From the NCBI GenBank assembly GCA_004551485.1, contig SBLD01000016.1, forward strand, positions 1 to 64,000: 64,000 nucleotides of DNA. The letters run 5' to 3'. Position numbers and translations under genes: made by a program. Position 1 is the first letter of the stretch. Each line of letters opens with the position of its first letter. The DNA is from Billgrantia azerbaijanica (GTDB lineage Bacteria > Pseudomonadota > Gammaproteobacteria > Pseudomonadales > Halomonadaceae). Shown here piece by piece: positions 56,616 to 64,000 of the stretch. The notes beneath the pieces were generated by a model. It was not told the DNA's origin. It ran no database searches and saw nothing but the letters and a program-made list of their open reading frames with translations.

Positions 56616-59600
56616 TCAGCGCCCCACATCCCCCGCGTCGATATCGCCGGGATCACCTTTGGCGCCGGGCGGCGGATGGGCCGGGTCGATCACCTGGCCG
56701 GAGGCAACGCTCTCGACGCGCCTGGCCGTGCCGTCGGTACGGTGCAGCCAGACATCGAGCTGGTTGAAGGCGATGTCCACGCCATGCTCGGCGAACAGCT
56801 CGCCCACCCGGCAGTTGAGCTCGTCAGTGGCGAAGAGCCGGTCGCCCAGGCTGTTGACGAAGATGCGCAGCTCGAAGTCCAGGGTGCTCTCGGCGTAGTT
56901 CATGAAGAACACCTGCGGCTCCGGGTCGGCGAGCACCCGCGGGTTCTCCTCGGCGGCAAGGCGCAGCAGGCGATGCACCAGCCGGTGGTCCGAGCCGTAG
57001 GCCACGCCGTAGGTGAGCACCACCCGGGTGATGGTGTCCGACAGCGACCAGTTGATCAGTTGGTCGGTGACGAACGTCTTGTTGGGGATGATGATCTCCT
57101 TGCGGTCGAAGTCGGTCACCGTGGTGGCGCGGATACGGATCTTGCTCACCGTGCCGGTGAGGTTGCCCAGGGTGATGGTATCGCCGATGCGCACCGGCCG
57201 CTCGAAGAGGATGATCAGCCCCGACACGAAGTTGGCGAAGATCTCCTGCAGGCCGAAGCCCAGGCCCACGCCGAGCGCCGCCACCAGCCACTGCAACTGG
57301 CTCCAGGCCACGCCCAGGGTGCCCAGCGCCGCCACCACCCCGGTGCCGACGATGGTGTAGGAGAGCAGCGAGCTGATGGCGTAGGCGCTGCCCTGCGCGA
57401 GTTCGAGGCGCGACAGCACGCTCACCTCGAGCAGGCCGGGCAGGTTGCGCGCCATCATCAACGTCAGCAGCACGATGAGCAGTGCGGTGAACAGGTCGGC
57501 CACCGACACCATGCTCCCGACCACCTCGGCGCCCTCCCCTTCGGCGGGCTCGAGCAGGGTGACCTGCTCGAGGTAGCCGAGCACCGCGAAAAGGTCGGAC
57601 CACACCAGGTAGAGCACCGTGATGAAGCCGATCAGCAGGATCAGCTTCGACAGGCGCAGCGACTGCTGGTTGACCTGCTCCATGTCCAGCGGTGGCTCCT
57701 CGACCACCTCCCCCCCCCCTTCGGCGCCCTCCTGCACCTGGGCACGCCGCCGCGCCAGCGCCCGGCGATAGGCGAGACGCCGGGCGGCCACGGCCAGGCC
57801 GCGTACCACCGCGGCCTCCACCAGTATCCACATCCCCAGCAGGTAGAGGGTGATGACGAAGCGCCCCACCAGGCTCAGGGCGGTGTATTCGTAGCCGTAG
57901 CCGATCAGCCCGGCAAACACCAGCGGCACCAGGGCCATGGCAAGCCCCAGCACCAGACGGAACAGCTTGACACCGAAGAAGGGGGTATGGGCCAGGATCA
58001 GCTTGGCCAGCACCAGGCTCATGCCGAGGAGCCCGGTGAACAGCAGCCCCAGGGCCACCGGACGCTGGGAGAGTTCGATCTCCGCCCCGCGTACCAGCGG
58101 CGCGATCAGCAGCACCGGGATGAGTGCCACCGCCAGCCACAGCAGCCACCAGCGCAGCATCGCCGCATAGCCGGACGGCCAGTAGAAGTGGCGGGTCGCC
58201 ACGCCGTCGGCCACCAGCAGGCGGCGTGCCCAGGCGATTACCGCCCAGGCGAGCGACAGGTGGAGCAGCGCCACGCCCACCCCCCGAGCCAGCCCCTCGC
58301 CACCCAGCAGCAGCGCCAGGCCCGCGGCCACCAGACAGAGCGGCCCGGGCAGCGCCAGCAGGGCATTGAGCACGATCGCCTGGGGGGTATGGCCTTGGGT
58401 ATCGCGCTTGAGGTGGCCGATCTCTGCGTGAAGCCGGGCCAGGCGGCGCTGGATGCGTCGCCGGCTGAGCAGCAGCCCCATCGCCAGCAGCAGGGGCGGC
58501 ACGCCGGCAAGTGCCCGGGCCTCCGGCAGTTCCCAATTGGCCGGCAGCAGCTCGCGCCACTCGCCCTCCTGCCACTCGGTCAGCAGCTTGCCGGGCAGGC
58601 TGCGCAGCCAGGCTAGATCGAGAGGGCGCGCATTGGCGATCCAGAAGAGCTGCTCGTCGATGGTGGTGCGCAGTTCACGACTCGTTCCCAGCAGCTGCTG
58701 CTGGTTGAGCTGCAGGTCGATCGCGGCACTGAGCATCTCGCCGTAGGCCTGCTCGAGCTGGTCGACGAGTTCGCGACGCCCCTGGTAGAGGGAAAGGAGC
58801 GAATCGACCAGCGCCGGCGACGCTTCGGCGTCTGCCTCCTCGATACGCCGGCGGGCAAGCTGCTCGGTCTGACGCAGGTCGTCACGCTGTCGGCTGAGTT
58901 CGAACTGCTTGAGGCGCAGGTCGGCGATCTCGTCCTGCAGCCCGCGTCGCGCTTCCACACGCGGCAACGACTGGCGTTGTTCACGCAGAATCCGCGACAG
59001 CAGGATGCTGCCGCGGATGGCATCGATCTGCTCGTTGAGGCTGCGCTGCAGCTGGCGTACCCGCTCGAGCTGGCGGCGCACCTCGATCCCCTCACGTACC
59101 AGTCGGTTGGCGCGCTCGTTGACCCGCAGCAGCTCGAGGCTCATGTCGCGGTTGATCTCCTGGGCCCGGGTCACCACCGGGTGGCCGACCACGCCCTCCT
59201 CGTCTTGCACCGCCTCGGCGATGGCCTGTTCCGACTGTTCACGCTGGCGCCGGTCGATGATCCCCTGCAGCAGGGTCAGGCGCGCCTCATGGCTGGCCAC
59301 CTGGCGCTCCAGCAGGTTGCGGTGCTCCTGGTCCAGTTCGCGCAGCCGCGAATTGGTGGCCAGTTCGCGCTGGTGCAGCTGCAGCGTCTGCTCGGCCAGC
59401 TCGCGCTCGATACGCAGGCGCAGGCGCTGCGGGTCGTCTTCGGCGGCGCGGCCATCGCCCAGTTCCGCCAATCGGCGACGCGCTTCATCGACGCGCTGCA
59501 TGGACTCGCTGATCGCCTGCTGGGCACGCTCCGGCAGGGTCTGGGCACTCAGCAGTCGGGCCGATACTTCAGCCAACCTGTCCTGAAATTGCGACAGCTC

Positions 59601-60026
59601 GGCATCCACCCCCTGGCGGCGGTCCTGCAGCGCTTCCAGGGAGAGCGCTTCCAGCTCGTCGACGGTCTCGCCCTGGGTCGCCTGCCCGATGTCGCGCAGC
59701 TCCTGCTGCAGGCGCTGCAGCTCGTCGGGGGCCTGGCGCACACGCTCCTCGAGCTGCTCGCGCTCTTCGCGCACCGCCTCGAGCCGGGACAGCGCGTCCA
59801 GCGCGGCCTCCAGCGCGTCGATATCCTGCTGGGCCGCTTCGCTCGGCGTTTCCCCCTCTGCCGGCTGGCGCTCCTCGAGCCGGGACTCGAGCGCCTCCCG
59901 CGACGGCAGCTCCTGGGCCGCCAGCGTGCTGGCCAGCATCATCAGCCACAGCACGCACAGGAGCCGCAGCAGGCTACCGAAGGCAGGGAAGACAAACTGT
60001 CGGTGACTCTCGGGGCAAGGGTTCAA
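56616..60026 (-). CDS. mscK: large mechanosensitive channel MscK (KefA type)
   Basis: This 1136-residue inner-membrane channel opens on membrane tension to release solutes in hypo-osmotic shock, which is apt for a halotolerant host. A signal sequence (about 10-35) is followed by a long periplasmic coiled-coil region (to about 500). Then come about eight hydrophobic segments and the MscS core with TM3-like GLQEIFANFVSGLIIL and FERPVRIGDTI. E. coli MscK is 1120 residues. The TTG at 60026 follows GAGG and gives a complete signal peptide; an ATG at 60110 would add an Arg-rich tail. It is divergent from pldA. Confidence 0.92.
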   Translation of the reverse strand: MNPCPESHRQFVFPAFGSLLRLLCVLWLMMLASTLAAQELPSREALESRLEERQPAEGETPSEAAQQDIDALEAALDALSRLEAVREEREQLEERVRQAPDELQRLQQELRDIGQATQGETVDELEALSLEALQDRRQGVDAELSQFQDRLAEVSARLLSAQTLPERAQQAISESMQRVDEARRRLAELGDGRAAEDDPQRLRLRIERELAEQTLQLHQRELATNSRLRELDQEHRNLLERQVASHEARLTLLQGIIDRRQREQSEQAIAEAVQDEEGVVGHPVVTRAQEINRDMSLELLRVNERANRLVREGIEVRRQLERVRQLQRSLNEQIDAIRGSILLSRILREQRQSLPRVEARRGLQDEIADLRLKQFELSRQRDDLRQTEQLARRRIEEADAEASPALVDSLLSLYQGRRELVDQLEQAYGEMLSAAIDLQLNQQQLLGTSRELRTTIDEQLFWIANARPLDLAWLRSLPGKLLTEWQEGEWRELLPANWELPEARALAGVPPLLLAMGLLLSRRRIQRRLARLHAEIGHLKRDTQGHTPQAIVLNALLALPGPLCLVAAGLALLLGGEGLARGVGVALLHLSLAWAVIAWARRLLVADGVATRHFYWPSGYAAMLRWWLLWLAVALIPVLLIAPLVRGAEIELSQRPVALGLLFTGLLGMSLVLAKLILAHTPFFGVKLFRLVLGLAMALVPLVFAGLIGYGYEYTALSLVGRFVITLYLLGMWILVEAAVVRGLAVAARRLAYRRALARRRAQVQEGAEGGGEVVEEPPLDMEQVNQQSLRLSKLILLIGFITVLYLVWSDLFAVLGYLEQVTLLEPAEGEGAEVVGSMVSVADLFTALLIVLLTLMMARNLPGLLEVSVLSRLELAQGSAYAISSLLSYTIVGTGVVAALGTLGVAWSQLQWLVAALGVGLGFGLQEIFANFVSGLIILFERPVRIGDTITLGNLTGTVSKIRIRATTVTDFDRKEIIIPNKTFVTDQLINWSLSDTITRVVLTYGVAYGSDHRLVHRLLRLAAEENPRVLADPEPQVFFMNYAESTLDFELRIFVNSLGDRLFATDELNCRVGELFAEHGVDIAFNQLDVWLHRTDGTARRVESVASGQVIDPAHPPPGAKGDPGDIDAGDVGR

Positions 60027-60112
60027 GGATCGACCTCGGCGACGGTGAATGCGCTGACGATTCTCGGTCCGATGGCCCCGCGTGGCAATCGTCTGTCGCC
60101 GCGCCGGCACAG

Positions 60113-60140
60113 TTGACTTGCCTGACCGGCGTGTTAGAAC
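60113..60140 (+). promoter_or_regulatory. promoter of pldA
   Basis: TTGACT (60113-60118) and TAGAAC (60135-60140) are 16 nt apart, 30 nt before the pldA start. Confidence 0.55.
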
Positions 60141-60169
60141 GGCCTTTTCATTCCCAGAGGCATTCGCTC

Positions 60170-61192
60170 ATGACCCCCGCTCGCCACCCACTGCTCGTCG
60201 CCCTGATGCTGGCCATGGCCAGTGGTGCGCTGGCCGCCGAGCCGGACAGCGAGAGCCGGCGTGCCGCCCTCGAGGCGCGTATCGAGGCGCTGAACGCGGA
60301 GCTCGCCGAGGCGCAGCGCCAGCTCGCAGCCCTGCCCGAGGAGACCGAGGCCCCCCTCGATCCCGAGGAAGAGGCGGTCCGCGAGGAAGCCGCCCAGCGC
60401 CGCCAGCTGGAGGAGGAATCGACACGCAACCCGCTGGCCATCACCGCGCACCGCCGCAACTACCTGCTGCCGATCAGCTATAACCGCAGCCCCAGCAACG
60501 AAGCCTTCGAGACCGTCACCAACGGCTACAGTCCTGGTGACGTGGAGATGAAGTACCAGTTCAGCGTCAAGGTCAACATCGCCGAGGACCTGTTTGGCGA
60601 ACAGGGCGACCTCCACTTCGGCTACACCCAGCGCAGCTGGTGGCAGGCCTACAACGGCGATGCCTCCTCCCCCTTCCGCGAGACCAACTACGAGCCCGAA
60701 GTCTTTCTCTCCTTCGACAACGCCTGGGATGTGCTGGGCTGGACCAACGTCAACAACCGTGTCGCCTTCAACCACCAGTCCAACGGCCAGTCGGGGGAGC
60801 TCTCGCGCAGTTGGAACCGCGTCTACCTGGAGAGCCTCTTCCGCCGCGGCGACTGGGCGCTGGCCTTCGCGCCGCACTGGCGCGTACCTGAATCGGAAGA
60901 CGAGGACGACAATCCCGATATTCACCGCTACATGGGCTACGGCGACGTCACCCTGGCCAAGCGCCTCGAGGGCGACGCCGAGGCGAGCCTGATGGTGCGC
61001 GGCAACCCCAGCGCCGGCAACATGGGCGCCCAGGTCGACTACTCCTGGCCGCTGTTCGGCAACATCCGTGGCCACGTGCAGTACTACCACGGCTACGGCG
61101 AGAGTCTGATCGACTACGACCACCGCAACCAGCGCCTGAGCCTCGGCTTCAGCCTCAATCCCCTCTTCTCGGGTAGCGGCTCGGCACAGTGA
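60170..61192 (+). CDS. pldA: outer-membrane phospholipase A (OMPLA)
   Basis: This 340-residue outer-membrane barrel has a signal peptide (cleavage near ALAAEP, residue 22-23) and the OMPLA active site NHQSNGQSGELSRSWNR. His202, Ser204 and Asn216 have the same spacing as His142, Ser144 and Asn156 in E. coli. It degrades phospholipids that reach the outer leaflet when asymmetry is lost, complementing MlaA encoded elsewhere in this window. Residues 25-85 form a predicted Glu/Arg/Ala coiled coil before the barrel, which E. coli PldA lacks. The ATG at 60170 follows GAGG. Confidence 0.92.
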   Translation: MTPARHPLLVALMLAMASGALAAEPDSESRRAALEARIEALNAELAEAQRQLAALPEETEAPLDPEEEAVREEAAQRRQLEEESTRNPLAITAHRRNYLLPISYNRSPSNEAFETVTNGYSPGDVEMKYQFSVKVNIAEDLFGEQGDLHFGYTQRSWWQAYNGDASSPFRETNYEPEVFLSFDNAWDVLGWTNVNNRVAFNHQSNGQSGELSRSWNRVYLESLFRRGDWALAFAPHWRVPESEDEDDNPDIHRYMGYGDVTLAKRLEGDAEASLMVRGNPSAGNMGAQVDYSWPLFGNIRGHVQYYHGYGESLIDYDHRNQRLSLGFSLNPLFSGSGSAQ

Positions 61193-61198
61193 GGCCAA

Positions 61199-61226
61199 TT
61201 GAACTCGGTACGGCGGCTGCTATGCT
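61199..61226 (+). promoter_or_regulatory. promoter of the yqjD-like operon
   Basis: TTGAAC (61199-61204) and TATGCT (61221-61226) are separated by 16 nt. The first gene starts 34 nt downstream. Confidence 0.6.
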
Positions 61227-61259
61227 GAGCCTGTCATTCATCGTCAGAGGAAGACAGTC

Positions 61260-61592
61260 ATGGCATCCCGCACGCCCCATACCGATGCGACCACCCAGCA
61301 GCTGAAGGAAGACCTGCGCCACCTCACCCACACCATCGAGGAACTGGTCAGTGCCACCGCCGACGACTCGCGCAGCAACATCAAGGAGCTGCGCGAGCGC
61401 GCCGAGCAGCGTCTCAAGGAGACCCGCGACCGCCTCGAGGCGCGCGGCGAACGCCTCTACGGCGAGGCACGCGACAGCGTCAGCCATCAGGTCGATGCCT
61501 GCGACCGCTACGTCCACGAGAACCCCTGGACCAGCATCGGCATCGGGGCCGCCGTGGGCATGGTCATCGGCATGCTGATCGGGCGGCGCTGA
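61260..61592 (+). CDS. YqjD/ElaB-like DUF883 membrane-anchored protein
   Basis: This 110-residue protein has a helical Glu/Arg-rich cytosolic part (10-85) and a single C-terminal anchor with a glycine-zipper-like GIGAAVGMVIGMLIG ending in RR. E. coli YqjD binds ribosomes to the membrane in stationary phase. It is the first gene of the yqjD-yqjE-yqjK-like trio and its stop overlaps the next start (TGATG). Confidence 0.88.
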   Translation: MASRTPHTDATTQQLKEDLRHLTHTIEELVSATADDSRSNIKELRERAEQRLKETRDRLEARGERLYGEARDSVSHQVDACDRYVHENPWTSIGIGAAVGMVIGMLIGRR

Positions 61593-61996
61593 TGCCGGCC
61601 AGCCAGGGACCGGCACAGCGACTCTTCGACGCCGGCAAGCGGCTGCTCGGCAGCCTCCTCGCCGCCGGCGAGACGCGTTTGCGTCTCGCCGTGCTGGAAC
61701 TCGAGGAGGAGCGGGCACGCCTCGTCACCCTGCTGCTCGTCATCGGCCTGAGCCTGGTGATGGTGCTGCTCGGCCTGGCGATCCTGGCCCTGCTGGTCGC
61801 CGTGATCTTCTGGGACAGCCATCGCCTGGCCGCGCTGGGCATCAGCGCCGGCGTGCTGATCGGTGGCGGCGCGCTGCTGGCCTTGCTGGCACGCCGCCTG
61901 GCACGCCGCCATACCCTGCTCAAGGAGACCCTGGCCCAGCTCGCCACCGACCGGGAACTGGCGGAGAGACACCGTGACGACGCGACACCCCGCTGA
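61592..61996 (+). CDS. YqjE-like (phage holin family) membrane protein
   Basis: This 134-residue protein has two membrane segments (about 43-72 and 79-101) after an amphipathic N-terminus with LLAAGETRLRLAVLELEEER, the YqjE/DUF1469 signature. It overlaps both neighbours, so it is co-translated with the DUF883 protein. The function is unknown; despite the family name there is no phage context. Confidence 0.85.
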   Translation: MPASQGPAQRLFDAGKRLLGSLLAAGETRLRLAVLELEEERARLVTLLLVIGLSLVMVLLGLAILALLVAVIFWDSHRLAALGISAGVLIGGGALLALLARRLARRHTLLKETLAQLATDRELAERHRDDATPR

Positions 61997-62306
61997 CCCC
62001 CGCCGACAGTCCCCGGCCCCTACCCTCAGCCGGGCCGAACGCAAGGCGCAGCTGCTCGCTACCATCGAGCAGCAGCGCATCGACATCCTCGTCGACGCCA
62101 ATCGCTGGCGGGAAGCGAGTCAGCCTCTCGACGCGGGCTGGCAGCACCTGATGCGCTTCAAGCCCCTGATGATCGCCGCCGGCGGCATACTGCTGCTCCA
62201 CAGCGCCCGTCACCCGAATCGCCTGGTCCGCCTGGCCCGCCGCCTGGCTGGTGGTGCCCTGGTGGTGAGTCGGGCACGCCGCCTGCTCGGCCCCCTGCTG
62301 CGCTGA
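61974..62306 (+). CDS. YqjK-like small protein
   Basis: This 110-residue basic protein has LSRAERKAQLLATIEQQRIDI near its start, a weak hydrophobic segment (FKPLMIAAGGILLL) and an Arg-rich tail, in line with YqjK. The GTG at 61974, preceded by GGAGAG, overlaps the upstream gene by 23 nt. It is the last member of the trio. The function is unknown. Confidence 0.75.
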   Translation: MTTRHPADPRRQSPAPTLSRAERKAQLLATIEQQRIDILVDANRWREASQPLDAGWQHLMRFKPLMIAAGGILLLHSARHPNRLVRLARRLAGGALVVSRARRLLGPLLR

Positions 62307-62354
62307 GCCAGGCAGCAAAGGGAAAGCAGCGAAGAAGAAACGAGGAGACCACCC

Positions 62355-62810
62355 ATGCCACTTGCCATCGCCCTGCACCTACTCGCCGCCGTCATCTGGG
62401 TTGGCGGGATGTTCCTCGCCTGGATGGTCCTGCGCCCGGTGGCCGCGGGACTGCTCGACCCGCCGCAGCGCCTGACGCTGTGGGCGCGGGTCTTCGAGCG
62501 CTTCTTTCCCTGGGTATGGGCGGCAGTGGCGGTGCTACTGGCCACCGGTCTATGGATGCTCTTTGCCGTCTTCGGCGGGATGGCGGCGGTACGCTGGCAC
62601 GTCCACGCGATGCTCGCCATCGGCCTGGTGATGATGGCGATCTTCGCCTATCTCTGGTTCGTGCCCTACCGGCTTCTGCACGCGGCGGTAGCGGCCGAGA
62701 CCTGGCCGGAGGGAGGCAACCACCTGGCCCGCATCCGCCGGCTGGTCGGCATCAACTTGATCCTGGGGCTCGTGACGGTGGTGGTTGCCAGCGCCGGGCG
62801 GTATCTCTGA
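62355..62810 (+). CDS. CopD-family small membrane protein
   Basis: This 151-residue protein has four hydrophobic segments and the CopD-like pattern HLLAAVIWVGGMFLAW in TM1 and an RWHVHAMLAIG stretch before TM3. Short CopD-like proteins are linked to copper uptake or heme binding, but many lack proof. GAGGAGA precedes the ATG. It lies 48 bp after the yqjK-like gene and converges on the TetR-like gene. Confidence 0.78.
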   Translation: MPLAIALHLLAAVIWVGGMFLAWMVLRPVAAGLLDPPQRLTLWARVFERFFPWVWAAVAVLLATGLWMLFAVFGGMAAVRWHVHAMLAIGLVMMAIFAYLWFVPYRLLHAAVAAETWPEGGNHLARIRRLVGINLILGLVTVVVASAGRYL

Positions 62811-62832
62811 AAAGGCGTTTACAAGCTACGCA

Positions 62833-63486
62833 TCACAGCATCGCCGAGGCCGGCGTGCGCGTCTTGTGAAACGGCATCGGCACCCACTTCATCCAGCGCT
62901 CGCCATGCTCCAGGCGTTTCTCCACGAAGCGGCGCGTGCGCCGGTGCCCTTCGCTGTTGTCCGTCGCCCATACGGCAAACGTCGCCAGGAACAGGCTGGT
63001 CAGCGCCACTTCCTCGACCTGGGCACGGTGGGTGCCGTAGCGTGCCTCGAGCTGCGCCGCCTCGCGCAGCCACTGCACGGTGCGCGAGAGGTCGAAGACC
63101 ATGGGCGTCCAGGTATGCGGGTGTGGCAGGTGCGCCTTGGTGCGCAGCATCTGCAGGGTGACGCGGCGGTGCGGGGCGAAGGCGTCGAACCAGGCCATCA
63201 GGCAATGCTCGATGCGCACCCGCTCGGGCCAGTCGGCGAAGGTGTCCGGCTTCTCGTCGAGCATCGCCCGCCAGCCGCGCCGGAACCAGGCATTGGCCAC
63301 GGCATCGAGATCGCGGAACGCCTCCAGCACCGTCGACATGGGCAGCTCGAGCGCCTCGGCCACCTCGGTCAGACGCACCGCCTGCCATCCCACTGTCTCG
63401 GCCTGACGCACGGCCTCGTCGACGAACTGCTCGACAAAGGGCGTCGTATCGGCGCTGGACGAATCATGCACGGCGATCATGGTCAT
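62833..63486 (-). CDS. TetR-like regulator
   Basis: This 217-residue protein has an N-terminal three-helix region resembling a TetR HTH (VGWQAVRLTEVAEALELPMSTVLEAFRD) and a helical C-terminal domain. The HTH is divergent and the usual tyrosine-phenylalanine (YYHF) element is replaced by VLEAF, so DNA binding is probable rather than certain. GGGAGAG precedes the first ATG; a second ATG lies two codons later. It lies beside the YhiN-type gene on the same strand. The target is unknown. Confidence 0.7.
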   Translation of the reverse strand: MTMIAVHDSSSADTTPFVEQFVDEAVRQAETVGWQAVRLTEVAEALELPMSTVLEAFRDLDAVANAWFRRGWRAMLDEKPDTFADWPERVRIEHCLMAWFDAFAPHRRVTLQMLRTKAHLPHPHTWTPMVFDLSRTVQWLREAAQLEARYGTHRAQVEEVALTSLFLATFAVWATDNSEGHRRTRRFVEKRLEHGERWMKWVPMPFHKTRTPASAML

Positions 63487-63536
63487 GGCACGGCTCTCCC
63501 TCGTGTGAGACTCCTATCAGGGAGCATAGACCAACC

Positions 63537-64000
63537 CTACACCGCGCTGCCGCAAGCCACCCCGCTGGCCCAGGCCCACTGGAAGTTGTGACCGCCCAGC
63601 TCGCCGGTGACGTCGAGCACCTCGCCGATGAAGCGCAGCTGCGGCAACCCATCGACGGCAAAGGTCTTCGACGAGATCGCCCGGGTATCGACGCCGCCCA
63701 GCGTCACTTCGGCGGTGCGCCACCCTTCGGTGCCGGCGGGCTTGACGCGCCACGCCGAGAGGGCCTCGGTCCAGCCTTCGAGCCGCGCATTGCTGTAGTC
63801 GGCGAGCGCGCCATCGTCGCCGTGCCATTCGGTAAGCGCCAGGGCCAGGCGTTTGGGCAGGCGCTCCGCAAGCCAGGTCGAGAGCTGCCGTCGTGGCGTG
63901 TCGCTGCGTGCCTCGAGCAGTGCCGCATAGGCATCCACCCCGGGCAGCAAGTCGATCTGCAGCTCATCGCCGGGCTGCCAATGGCTGGAGATCTGCAGCA
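63537..64000 (-). CDS. BaiN/YhiN (HI0933-like) flavoprotein, 5' end beyond window
   Basis: This is the C-terminal portion (about 154 residues) of an NAD(P)/FAD-dependent oxidoreductase. It has LLQISSHWQPGDE at the window edge, a helical insert, GGVDTRAISSKTF, LRFIGEVLDVTGELGGHNFQWAWASG and a short C-terminus, all typical of the family. It continues past 64000. The exact reaction is unknown; BaiN acts on bile-acid derivatives in gut bacteria but most members are uncharacterised. Confidence 0.88.
   Translation of the reverse strand, partial: LQISSHWQPGDELQIDLLPGVDAYAALLEARSDTPRRQLSTWLAERLPKRLALALTEWHGDDGALADYSNARLEGWTEALSAWRVKPAGTEGWRTAEVTLGGVDTRAISSKTFAVDGLPQLRFIGEVLDVTGELGGHNFQWAWASGVACGSAV

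Noticed and set aside
61592-61996. Phage holin gene suggesting a prophage
   Set aside because: The protein is of the chromosomal YqjE type within a yqjD/E/K-like set, with no lysis or structural phage genes.

Overview
The window is GC-rich, densely packed DNA from a gammaproteobacterium, most likely a member of the Halomonadaceae (Halomonas-like). The evidence is the gene set and order: dnaX-ybaB-recR, rnd-ycgL-ycgN, MlaA, HsbR/HsbA, PldA, MscK, OhrR, 4.5S RNA, an arsenic/phosphate block and PsrA-type fatty-acid operators. The assignment to family is inference; no rRNA gene is present. No prophage, IS element, CRISPR array or tRNA was recognised.

Layout. 1-800: two small genes of visibly lower GC (ABM and YciI folds), which look like an acquired fragment. 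914-3384: a nucleoside deaminase and a two-gene membrane unit of unknown function. 3581-11546: fatty/short-chain acid catabolism (acyl-CoA dehydrogenase, OhrR, type-II hydroxyacyl-CoA dehydrogenase, acyl-CoA synthetase, TetR regulator, thiolase, hydrolase), with recognisable operators. 11555-12969: FetAB metal exporter. 13170-20537: an arsenic block with Acr3, an MFS protein, ArsR, ArsJ, an ars-linked GAPDH, a chemoreceptor and a thioredoxin-type ArsC. 20679-25134: pstSCAB behind a clear Pho box. 25225-31240: drug-type MFS pump, transaldolase, HsbA/HsbR-like anti-sigma switch, MlaA and a FabH-like synthase. 31465-42762: HrpA, FadD, a class II amidotransferase with a vWA protein and a small membrane protein, and oligopeptidase B. 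42826-43668: a secreted, highly repetitive Asp/Gly protein. 43815-50401: RNA/DNA metabolism (ycgN, ycgL, rnd, recR, ybaB, dnaX, rmuC). 50420-56374: cysK, a small unknown gene, 4.5S RNA, then an ATP-grasp gene, a large protein with a papain-like signature, and tlyA. 56616-64000: MscK, PldA, a yqjD/E/K-like membrane trio, a CopD-like protein, a TetR-like regulator and a truncated YhiN-type flavoprotein.

How it works together. Arsenate can enter by phosphate transporters. The ars-linked GAPDH and ArsJ would make and export 1-arseno-3-phosphoglycerate, while ArsC and Acr3 reduce arsenate and expel arsenite. ArsR probably acts at an AT-rich palindrome before gapdh that shares a 10-bp half-site with the acr3 promoter. 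The acyl-CoA dehydrogenase and FadD promoters both carry PsrA-like palindromes, which suggests joint control by long-chain fatty acids. The observations most worth testing are the ATP-grasp/papain-like gene pair, an apparent programmed -1 frameshift in dnaX built on seven G residues, and the chemoreceptor placed within the arsenic block.
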